Assembly: GCA_949358305.1 (NCBI GenBank)
Contig: OX442315.1
Coordinates: 8,954,427 to 9,018,426, forward strand
Direction: 5' to 3'
DNA: 64,000 nt
DNA from: Strigamia acuminata
Taxonomy: Eukaryota > Arthropoda > Chilopoda > Geophilomorpha > Linotaeniidae
Part shown: positions 56,318-64,000 of the stretch, piece after piece
How positions within the stretch are numbered: the first letter of the stretch is position 1
Layout of the letters: each line of letters begins with the position of its first letter
Notes under the pieces: generated by a model
The model's database searches: none
What the model was told of the DNA's origin: nothing
Seen by the model: only the letters and a program-made list of their open reading frames with translations
Translations under genes and position numbers: made by a program

Positions 56318-59300
56318 GTCCCCCCCTCCCGGGGACGTTCCAACTCGTTTTCAATCTCCAGTGGACACAGTCGTTGTATCGGTCGGCGAAGCTTGGTTCG
56401 GTTGGGAAGCTGTAACTCACAAGATCTAATTAATCCGTCGCGACCGACTTTCACGTCGGTTATTCTTCCTATTTTCCAAGTAAGTCTTGGCTGATTTTGA
56501 TCTTCAATCAGAGCCAAGTCGCCCACTCGAAACTTTGCGTCGCTCAAATTTCCCCTTTGTTGTCGCAGCTCGACGAGGTACTCATGCGTCCACCTCTTCC
56601 AGAAGTGGGCAATAATCGTCTGGCGTTGTTTCCAAATTCGTAAAATCTGGGTCTGTGTCTCCGGTCGACCTACAGTGCTAGGGACGTTAGGTAAACTTAT
56701 TAGACGCTTTCCCACAAGAAAATGTGCGGGTGTGAGTGGATCTGGTTCCGTTGGACTATCGTAGACATATGTCAATGGCCGCGAGTTTATCACAGCCTCC
56801 ACTTCGACCAACACAGTCGAAAGTCCCTCGTAGCTTAGAGACGTGCGACCGATTGTTTTCTTTAAAGCGATTTTCACTGACCGCACCATGCGTTCCCAGA
56901 AACCGCCCCACCACGGTGCGGTCTCGACGATGAACTTCCACGTAATTCTTCGCACGTCTAGAAACTGTCGAAATCGACCCACCAACACTTCGTTTAAAAA
57001 CACACTTAATTCACGGTCAGCTCTTTTAAAAGTTTTTGCGTTATCTGAGTAAATGGTCGTTGGTATTCCTCTTCTGCCGACAAACCGCTTAAACGTATCC
57101 ACAAATCGATCCGTCGACAAATTCGAAAGTATTTCTAAGTGTACAGCTCTCGTGACCGCGCACGTAAACAATGCGATATAAAGTTTTTCACCTTGATTGG
57201 AGTACAGTGGTCCCGCGAAATCCACGCCACTTGTTTCGAATGGCGCACTCGGTGTTACGCGGTCGAGTGGCATCAGTCCCCATCGTTCTTTCGCCAATCG
57301 TCCCTGCATTTTTCGGCAGAGCACGCATTTGCTCAGTACCGCCTTGATTGTTTTCCTGGCTCGTGGGATCCAAAATCGTTCGCGAAAACTGCTGAGCGTG
57401 TCTGCCAGTCCTCCATGCATTGTTCGTTCGTGCTCTTCTGTAATAATCAAATTCGTTACATAATTGTTACACGGCAAGATGTATGGCTCTCGGATGTCGC
57501 GTTCAATTTCTGCTAGCGCCCATCTGTGTGTTGCACGCATCAATTCGTTCTCGTCTATCGTCGGGGAAAATTGCAACAGCGGTGAGGTTTTTTCTACGAG
57601 TTCTCCTTTCTGTAGACACTTTAGTTCTCGATGAAAATAAAAGTTTTGTAAGTATTTTATCCAATATCTCTCTCCCTTTTCAATCTCGTCTCCGCTCAAT
57701 TCTCCCGTGATTTTATCTTTACTTCGCAAGTTTTTAACAAACCGTAATACCCAAGCAGTCGTTCTCTTTAATTTCGACCATCGACTGAACCTTGTGTAGT
57801 CAATTATCTGGATTTGTTCATTTATCGCGTTCACTTGGACTTCTTCGCTCGTATCCGTTGTTTTCACAATGTCAGTTTCAGTTGGCCAATTCGAATCGTC
57901 GCCACTCAACCACTGCGGTCCTTTCTGCCAAAAATCACTATTTGTTAGTTCTTGTACCGTTACGCCCCGTGTTAGTAGGTCTGCCGGATTCTCCTTGCCC
58001 GGGCAGTGGCGCCAACAGCTGGTGTTTACTGTTTCCCCAATCTCCTTTACACGATTGAAGACAAATGTGACGGGACGATTCTTCGTTTCTCGCAACCAAC
58101 ACAGCACTATTTTCGAGTCAGTCCAAATTGTTACATTGTCGTATCCGATTGTCGACTGCAGCGTCGGCACAAGTCGGGCTGCCAGCAATGCTCCCATCAG
58201 TTCTAGTTTAGGAAGGGTTAGTTCCTTAAGTGGTGCTACTCTGCATTTGGAAACGATAAAAGTAATGTTAATTGCACTTGTATTCGAGTCCAGGACTCGA
58301 GCATAAGCTACCACGCCATATGCCCGAGGACTGGCGTCGCAGAAAATGTGAATCTCCTTTTTTACATTAATTCCTCCCCAGTTTAATAAATTTCGTGGAA
58401 TTTTTAAATCAATTAGGTATGGTATTTGTGCACACCATTCTTCCCAAGTTTTTTTCACATATTCTGGGATTTTCTCGTCCCATCCAACCCCAAGTTTCCA
58501 TAATTCTTGAAATAAAATTTTAGCCGTGACCACAAAGGGATGAGCAAATCCCAATGGGTCGAAAATCATAGCTGTTGTTCTAATAATTGATCGTTTTGTG
58601 TATTTCGTTAATTCGACCCCGTTAATTAATTCAGTAATATCTAAACTTAATTCATCGGTTCTTGTGTTCCACCCCACCCCCAAAACTTTAGTCTCTTGTT
58701 GAGAGAGCGATTCTTCACAAGTCGGGTCATCAGTTACAATTATTTTTCTCAGTTGTTCACAGTTGGTTTTCCACTTAGTTAGTCTCATATCCGCTTTCCT
58801 CAGAATTTCACAACTTTCACGGTACAGTTTTATAGCGGTCGTTAATTTGTTTAAACTTGAAATGAGGTCGTCTACGTACCGATCATCCTCCAATCGCTTG
58901 CATGTTTCTGGATATTCTTCCTTGAAGTCTTCGACATGATGATCGATGGTGGCCGAGAGGAGAAAAGGGCTGGGGGATGTACCAAATGGCACTCGTGTTT
59001 GTCTGAGTTCCCTTATCTTCGCCGGTTCGGTTCCATTCCAGTTTTCCTCGAGCCAAAGAAATCTCATGACATCGCGTTCTTTTTTCTTCAAATGGATGCG
59101 ATGGAAGGCCTTTTCAATATCCGCGATGGCTGCGATGATTCCTGTTCTAAATTTGAGAATCACGTTTAGTAATTTTGGCAATAAGTTCGGTCCCTTGTAT
59201 AAACAGTCGTTCAATGAGAAGCATCCTTTCGCGTGTGAGGAAGCGTCGTACACGATTCTAAGTTTGGTCGTTGCTCTTGTCTCGTCGATCACGGGTCTGT

Positions 59301-61530
59301 GTGGAATATAATAAATTGGGTTATTTTCTCCAGTTTCCTGTGGTACTTCTTCGACAATTCCAGTTCTAAGTTGCTCCGTGATCACTTCTTTGTATTGTAA
59401 ATACAGCTTCGGATTTTTCCTAAATCGATTGACCAAACTCCAAAATCTTTTTAATGCTGGTTGTCGGTTGTCGTCCAGTTCTTTGGCGTTCAGTTTCCAC
59501 GGCAGTTCGACTTCGTAGTGGTCTTGTACCCATTCGATGCTTTCCTTGAATCGTTTCAATGTTTGCTCGTCGTCCTCGTTTTGTTCCACGGTCTCGTGTT
59601 TAATCCCGATTGCCTCCAAACTCCAAAATTTCTCCAAAAGCTCATTAGTATTGTCAATTACAAGGATTTTATTTACCCGTACGAGCGCCGACACTGTCTC
59701 CTTATTCTCCCCAGATGAGCCGTGCAAAGTCCAACCGAAAATCGTTTCTATTGCCATTAAATTTTCTCCAAGTCGGTGTTGTTTTCCGGTGGTCACTTTC
59801 CAAAAATTGTCCACTCCGATCAAAATCGAAACTCCATCGTCCATTTGAACATTTCCGTTGCTTGCCAATTTGATGTTGTGTTTCTTCAGCTCGTTCAGTA
59901 TTCTCTGGTCAGTCTGTCCCTTCAGCGCTGGTGTGATCCACGGAGTTTCTAGTGCTTCGACTTCTAAATTAAAGGCAACATTATCGCAATTATTCATTAA
60001 CAGTTTCACTCGATTTCTCTTCGCAATTGTTGGCTCGGTTGCTCCAAAGGTTAACAATGCAATATCTTGTTCGCCAACTCGTTCCAAGTTCAGTTCTCGA
60101 GACAACTTCTCCGTAATAAATGTCTTCTGCGATCCGCCATCCAAAAAACACTGTACTTTACGCTTTTTCGATTGTCCGCACGCATCTACAACGAGTACTT
60201 GCAAAAACATCACGGATACTGGTTGTTCCTGCTCCAAAACGGCGGATGAGGTCAGTGTCTCGATTGGTTTCTTCTCTTCAGCGTCGCACAGGTAAGTGTG
60301 GTGATTCTTTTCGCAGTTCTTGCATCGAAATCGAGTTTTGCATCTGGAGGCGATGTGTCCCTCCTTGAGACAACGATAGCATCTTCGAAACTTCATGCAC
60401 GCAGCTTTACGTTCGGCAAGAGTCAGCGGGCAATTTGGGCTCGTATGCTCTTCTTTTTGACAAAATGTGCATTTGTACGTGATTGTTGTCAAAGCTGCGG
60501 CGGAACCAAGTGGATTATTCTTTGTATTTATTTTCTTAGTTACCTCCTCTTGTTTTTTCGTAGTAGTTTCTTTCTTTTCGATCAAGTTGTTTTTATCACT
60601 CATCGCCTTCGTCCTCTCGCGCATCTCGATTTCGAATCGGAAAAACTTCAGAAAATCTGTCATCGACCATGGTAATTCGCCTCTGGATCTGGAAAAGTCG
60701 TGTTGCATCGAATCGGGCGTCGCACGAGTTAAAATTGGGCCCAAGAGTGCCCCAAACGTTGATGCATCCACTCCTAAATTTCCTAAACTTGTTATGTGAA
60801 GGTCGCAATAATCATAAAGTTCTCGAAGTGCAACAACATCTTCTGCATTTTTCACGGGCTTCATCTCCAAGAACTTCTGCATGTGTGCATTTATTATCAA
60901 GTCCGGTTTACCAAATCTACTTGCCAACAAACCGACCGCGCTGTCGTAATTTTCATCCGTTACCGTGAGTCCACTTATCGCGTTGGCGGCCAATCCTTCG
61001 ACCAACGATCGTAAATACACGAACTTCGCCGTTTTGGGAAGCGAAGTGTTGTTATGCACGCTTAACTGGAAGTCTCCCCAGAATTGAGTCCACGTTTCGG
61101 GTGTTCCTCTGAATTTGGCAATTTCCAGCTTCGGCAATTTCATGCTTGTGCATTGTTGGCCTCCGATCGGCGTATTAACGATAACGGGATTAATAAGTGG
61201 TAAGTTTGGATTTAGTACTTGCGGTTTCAGTCGTGTGATTTCTTTCAAAGCCATTTCCAGCGTGATTTTTGCTGCTACCAATTCGTCTTGGAACTCCTCG
61301 GCTCCAATCGTATCGTCCGTGACTTCGTCAATGTCGGTGATGGCGTCGGCCACCAGAATGTCCAACTTCTCGATCTTTGGTCCCTTTAAAAGTAACTGTG
61401 CTTGTATGCATAAAAGTTTTACTTCATTTACCGGATCTTGTTTTATTTCATGTTTCAATGTGTTGAAAATATTTCGAATGTTAGTCCTCGCGGCTTCCCT
61501 TTGTCTTCGATTCTTCTCCAAATCCGTCAT
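56281..61530 (-). CDS. BEL/Pao Gag-Pol polyprotein (1749 aa)
   Basis: One frame, no stop. Domains in order: Gag-like region with the DUF1759-type segment (about 130-300); three zinc knuckles (C354-C367, C384-C397, C403-C415); retropepsin-like DUF1758 domain with FLDGGSQ at 462-468, where most relatives have DSGS; reverse transcriptase (about 750-930) with D804 and YVDD at 885-888; Pao-type RNase H (about 1055-1190) with D1065 and D1138; integrase with H2C2 zinc site (H1367, H1371 region; C1402, C1405) and catalytic D1437, D1496, E1546; DUF5641-type C-terminal domain (about 1640-1725). All catalytic residues except the atypical protease motif appear intact. No envelope gene was seen. The frame ends inside the 3' LTR. 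Confidence 0.95.
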   Translation of the reverse strand: MTDLEKNRRQREAARTNIRNIFNTLKHEIKQDPVNEVKLLCIQAQLLLKGPKIEKLDILVADAITDIDEVTDDTIGAEEFQDELVAAKITLEMALKEITRLKPQVLNPNLPLINPVIVNTPIGGQQCTSMKLPKLEIAKFRGTPETWTQFWGDFQLSVHNNTSLPKTAKFVYLRSLVEGLAANAISGLTVTDENYDSAVGLLASRFGKPDLIINAHMQKFLEMKPVKNAEDVVALRELYDYCDLHITSLGNLGVDASTFGALLGPILTRATPDSMQHDFSRSRGELPWSMTDFLKFFRFEIEMRERTKAMSDKNNLIEKKETTTKKQEEVTKKINTKNNPLGSAAALTTITYKCTFCQKEEHTSPNCPLTLAERKAACMKFRRCYRCLKEGHIASRCKTRFRCKNCEKNHHTYLCDAEEKKPIETLTSSAVLEQEQPVSVMFLQVLVVDACGQSKKRKVQCFLDGGSQKTFITEKLSRELNLERVGEQDIALLTFGATEPTIAKRNRVKLLMNNCDNVAFNLEVEALETPWITPALKGQTDQRILNELKKHNIKLASNGNVQMDDGVSILIGVDNFWKVTTGKQHRLGENLMAIETIFGWTLHGSSGENKETVSALVRVNKILVIDNTNELLEKFWSLEAIGIKHETVEQNEDDEQTLKRFKESIEWVQDHYEVELPWKLNAKELDDNRQPALKRFWSLVNRFRKNPKLYLQYKEVITEQLRTGIVEEVPQETGENNPIYYIPHRPVIDETRATTKLRIVYDASSHAKGCFSLNDCLYKGPNLLPKLLNVILKFRTGIIAAIADIEKAFHRIHLKKKERDVMRFLWLEENWNGTEPAKIRELRQTRVPFGTSPSPFLLSATIDHHVEDFKEEYPETCKRLEDDRYVDDLISSLNKLTTAIKLYRESCEILRKADMRLTKWKTNCEQLRKIIVTDDPTCEESLSQQETKVLGVGWNTRTDELSLDITELINGVELTKYTKRSIIRTTAMIFDPLGFAHPFVVTAKILFQELWKLGVGWDEKIPEYVKKTWEEWCAQIPYLIDLKIPRNLLNWGGINVKKEIHIFCDASPRAYGVVAYARVLDSNTSAINITFIVSKCRVAPLKELTLPKLELMGALLAARLVPTLQSTIGYDNVTIWTDSKIVLCWLRETKNRPVTFVFNRVKEIGETVNTSCWRHCPGKENPADLLTRGVTVQELTNSDFWQKGPQWLSGDDSNWPTETDIVKTTDTSEEVQVNAINEQIQIIDYTRFSRWSKLKRTTAWVLRFVKNLRSKDKITGELSGDEIEKGERYWIKYLQNFYFHRELKCLQKGELVEKTSPLLQFSPTIDENELMRATHRWALAEIERDIREPYILPCNNYVTNLIITEEHERTMHGGLADTLSSFRERFWIPRARKTIKAVLSKCVLCRKMQGRLAKERWGLMPLDRVTPSAPFETSGVDFAGPLYSNQGEKLYIALFTCAVTRAVHLEILSNLSTDRFVDTFKRFVGRRGIPTTIYSDNAKTFKRADRELSVFLNEVLVGRFRQFLDVRRITWKFIVETAPWWGGFWERMVRSVKIALKKTIGRTSLSYEGLSTVLVEVEAVINSRPLTYVYDSPTEPDPLTPAHFLVGKRLISLPNVPSTVGRPETQTQILRIWKQRQTIIAHFWKRWTHEYLVELRQQRGNLSDAKFRVGDLALIEDQNQPRLTWKIGRITDVKVGRDGLIRSCELQLPNRTKLRRPIQRLCPLEIENELERPREGGTVETGVPVEANV
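56318..56330 (-). other. BEL/Pao polypurine tract
   Basis: On the minus strand GGGAGGGGGGGAC directly precedes the 3' LTR, the position of the plus-strand primer. It lies within the C-terminal coding part of the ORF. Confidence 0.75.
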
Positions 61531-61568
61531 TGTGATCGATTTTCCTTGGTTTTTTTTCTTTTAAAAGG

Positions 61569-61587
61569 TCTCGGGTTTTCGGCACCA
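61569..61587 (-). other. tRNA primer-binding site (tRNA-Phe-like)
   Basis: The plus strand reads CTCGGGTTTTCGGCACCA one base from the LTR, i.e. a tRNA 3' end with CCA. It resembles the 3' end of animal tRNA-Phe (CCCGGGTTTCGGCACCA) with one extra T and one change. Assignment to tRNA-Phe is inference. Confidence 0.65.
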
Positions 61588-61588
61588 A

Positions 61589-61894
61589 TGTTGCGGATGC
61601 AACTCAAAATGTTATGTTGAACAAATAAAAGTTACTTTGGATACTTGATGGTTGTTGAATTTGGTTGAATCTTGTGGATGACAAATAAAGCATGCGTACA
61701 CACGGATTTACATTTGAACAGTGGTTTAATTTATTCAAACAGGAAATAGGTAAATGTTCTATTCCCCCCTTAATCCATCAATAAAATGTCCCAATACAGA
61801 GTGGGTCACCGAAGTGACCCTCTGGTGGCCAAACATGGCGCCACCTCCAATTCCCCCCTAAACGTTGGCTTCTACAGGAACTCCAGTTTCCACA
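61589..61894 (-). repeat. BEL/Pao 5' LTR
   Basis: Same 306 bp as the 3' LTR; the promoter of the element would lie here. Followed on the minus strand by the primer-binding site. Confidence 0.93.
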
Positions 61895-62046
61895 AATTTC
61901 TTGGATAGACAATCGTAAAAACATTACTACGGATAATATATTTTATAATACTGTAATTAAGGGACTTTTTATAAAAATTAATCTACTTCCTTTATAATAA
62001 TCAATGCATGTTTCATTTTAATTTCAAAAATATAGAATTATCAAAA

Positions 62047-63238
62047 ATGATCTTCCTTGGCCTCTTTGTGATTCTTCTCACGTGTGTTAAGTCAATTATT
62101 GCTTGTCCAGGTGACTTAGCACCGTTTTCTAATTTCACAACGGAAATAAGAAAGACTGAGGGTCATTGCAACGTAATAGAACCCATGAAAGTTTCAAGTA
62201 ACAATTCCAAAGTAAATACAGTAAATAGAAATACACAAATACCTAAATTCACTATAAAAAATTAATTGATTTACCTACTTTATTCCCACTGCAAGTATGA
62301 AGGTAGATGGTACATAGCTTACGCAGGACTCACCAAAGAACAATCAAAGCTGGTAACATGTGGCGTTTGGGACAGTTTCTTTGATGAGATAGGTCAAGTT
62401 CACAGCTTTGTAGGCCTAAATGAGAATGGGTAATCACAGTATATAATATTTTACACATTTACATTTTATATTTTCAATATTACGTTGTTTCGCCTACTCT
62501 TAGGCCTTTTTGCATGTCTTTTAGTGTTGTTTCAACGATCCATTAAGTTAGATCTATGTTTTTGTACATTGTGACGGTCTGTGGATTTGATTAAAACCAA
62601 CTTATTAGATATCTTGTATTTTTAAATTTATTTTCAGGGAGTTTAAGGTGGCAAATATTCTAGCAACGCCATTGCTTGAAGAGAAGAGAATATACCGATA
62701 TTATTTTGACGCATCTAACACAAAAAGTTTCTGTAAGTAAAGATGGATTTCGAGTTATTATCGGTGTCATTTAGGTATTAAACATTATTTATTAAACACT
62801 ATTTTAACAGATCAAAACACCTATTTCTACGTCGATGTTGAAATGTTTATTTGGTTTCGAGAGGAATGCTTTTGGGACAAAAACATAAAGCACCGTAAAT
62901 GTATAGATACTGCATGTGAAGTTTGTGAAGTTTGTTATCACGCTAAACTGCAGGCTACATTTGAGGATAATTTCCATTTCAAATTTTGTATTTCCTTTAC
63001 AGAGTTTGTCGTAGTTGCTTACCGCAATCTTGAGGATGTTAAGAAAAATGAAGATAAACTGAATCTCATTTTCAAGATGTTGGAAGCTAAGGGTGGTCAC
63101 CCTGAAAGAAACTTGATACGCCATGAGAATTGTGATTACCCTGCAAAAATGCAAGATCCATTCAAAGAGAAAAAAGCTGCCACACTTGCCAAAGAGAAAG
63201 AGGAAAAGAAAGAGGAATGCAAAAAGGAAAAGTTATAA
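62047..63238 (+). CDS. Secreted lipocalin 2 (five exons, 237 aa)
   Basis: Join 62047-62211, 62296-62429, 62638-62732, 62811-62894, 63003-63238. A paralog of lipocalin 1 with the same intron phases (0, 2, 1, 1) and equal lengths for exons 2 (134) and 4 (84). Residues 1-19 or so are a signal peptide. YEGRWYIAYAGL (56-67) has the G-x-W motif. Cysteines 41, 77, 151 and 203 correspond to those of lipocalin 1; C13 and C20 are extra, at or before the likely cleavage point. It differs by a longer N-terminus after cleavage and a Lys/Glu-rich tail of about 25 residues (EKKAATLAKEKEEKKEECKK). The ATG at 62047 fits the paralog start; an upstream in-frame ATG (62008) would spoil the signal peptide. AATAAA at 63420. 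Confidence 0.85.
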
Positions 63239-63431
63239 TGTAGTGTCCAGGCTATTTTCAATAGAAAGCACAGTTCGAGCATAGCACTTGGTTTAAGGGG
63301 CTTTCTGCTATACATTGCATATAATATTTTAAAGGTGTAAGGAATGATGTCCATTGCGTCATCCGGTGACCAAAGTAAGATGTATCTTTCCCATAAATTC
63401 TCTCATGTAGTAAAAAAAAAATAAAGTATTT
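63239..63431 (+). other. Lipocalin 2 3' region
   Basis: Non-coding, with AATAAA at 63420-63425 after an A run. GGTGTAAGGAATGATGTCC resembles TTTAAGGAATGTTGTCC after lipocalin 1, so the two 3'UTRs are also related. Confidence 0.6.
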
Positions 63432-64000
63432 AGGGTGAACAAAAAGTCTATCACTATAGTAAATATTTCTGAAAGTGCTGACAATTCATCTGATCTAATG
63501 ACGGTAAAGTATTAAAGTTGGGTGGGGCAATCTTTTGGTGACCCGAAATCTGACCTTGGGATGTTCCTTCAAGGTCATTGGGAAATTATCTCGGAAACCG
63601 TTAGAGATAGACAGAAATTTCCAATTGTAAATTTGTAGAGCAACATTTGTTTAGTCTAAAAATGATTAATTCTAAAATCTTTTATACTAAAAAATTTTAA
63701 GAAAATTGCAATTGAATTTTTGTATTTTTTGACTTGTTTGTATTTATTTACTATGCAGTCATGAATTGTTATTAATTTAACTGGTATTTTAAATGATATT
63801 TAACAAATAAAATTATGAAAAAGTCAAAAAATACAAAAAAGAAAACCAAGATCAAGACTTTTTCATGATTTATTTTTTTTGTAATTTTATCTGTTATTGT
63901 GTTAGAGTAAATTTGATGAGCAGTTCTTTACTAAACAGAAGGTGCTCTTTCTTTTTTCAGTTGAGAATTTTGCTCTACCAGTCTTAGTTTAAAAGTTAGA
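63432..64000 (+). repeat. ACAGGGTG-family repeat, copy 4 (runs off window)
   Basis: Starts TAGGGTGAACAAAAAGTCTA; has TGACCTTGG (63551-63559) and TCAAGGTCA (63569-63577), then CCAATTGTAAATTTGTAGAG. At 63968-64000 GAATTTTGCTCTACCAG resembles the other strand of the same block, suggesting the second half of an inverted structure beyond the window. Confidence 0.55.

Larger units (their letters stand above)
56012..61894 (-). mobile_element. Complete BEL/Pao LTR retrotransposon
   Basis: A 5883-bp element on the minus strand with 306-bp LTRs, a tRNA-type primer site, a polypurine tract and one uninterrupted Gag-Pol frame. AATTT on both sides (56007-56011, 61895-61899) is the 5-bp target duplication expected of the group. 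The two LTRs read the same by eye, so the insertion looks young. It lies between two lipocalin paralogs and does not disrupt either. Confidence 0.95.

Noticed and set aside
57139-61564. Many plus-strand ORFs over the BEL/Pao region
   Set aside because: All are antisense shadows of the 1749-aa minus-strand polyprotein.
62008-62046. Upstream in-frame ATG for lipocalin 2
   Set aside because: It would place 13 polar residues before the hydrophobic signal core; the paralog starts at the position equivalent to 62047.

Overview
This is a nuclear genomic window from an AT-rich, repeat-dense animal, most likely an arthropod or close ecdysozoan. The clues are spliced genes with GT-AG introns (plus one GC-AG intron), an orexin/allatotropin-type neuropeptide receptor, tandem secreted lipocalins, a full BEL/Pao retrotransposon and many MITEs. 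The exact taxon cannot be fixed from the sequence alone.

Region 1 (1 to about 33.3 kb) is nearly gene-free. It holds dispersed repeats, a hAT-type MITE with 8-bp target duplications (5021-5526), a 50-bp tandem repeat, TA-flanked MITEs, two clusters of a CpG-rich 18-bp motif (25.16-25.50 and 26.47-26.74 kb), and a possible RING-like ORF (26862-27167). One candidate minus-strand exon (12929-13062) ends at a consensus splice donor.

Region 2 (33.4-48.2 kb) is one plus-strand GPCR gene. Five shared exons encode the seven helices. They are followed by two alternative last exons (6a at 47649-47779, 6b at 48055-48221) in the same phase, both starting G-K-F and encoding different helix-8/C-tail sequences. 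The predicted proteins are 405 and 417 aa. Intron 2 uses a GC donor. Introns 1-5 have absorbed at least eight transposon derivatives, including a pogo-like MITE and a mariner derivative whose termini resemble plant Stowaway elements.

Region 3 (52.3-63.2 kb) holds two paralogous five-exon plus-strand lipocalin genes (205 and 237 aa) with identical intron phases and four shared cysteines. A complete BEL/Pao element sits between them on the minus strand (56012-61894). It has 306-bp LTRs that look identical, a 5-bp AATTT target duplication and one uninterrupted 1749-aa Gag-Pol ORF, so it looks like a recent insertion. The last 760 bases carry another dispersed repeat that runs off the window.

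All exon joins were made by eye from reading frame, splice consensus and comparison between paralogs. No RNA evidence or database search was available.
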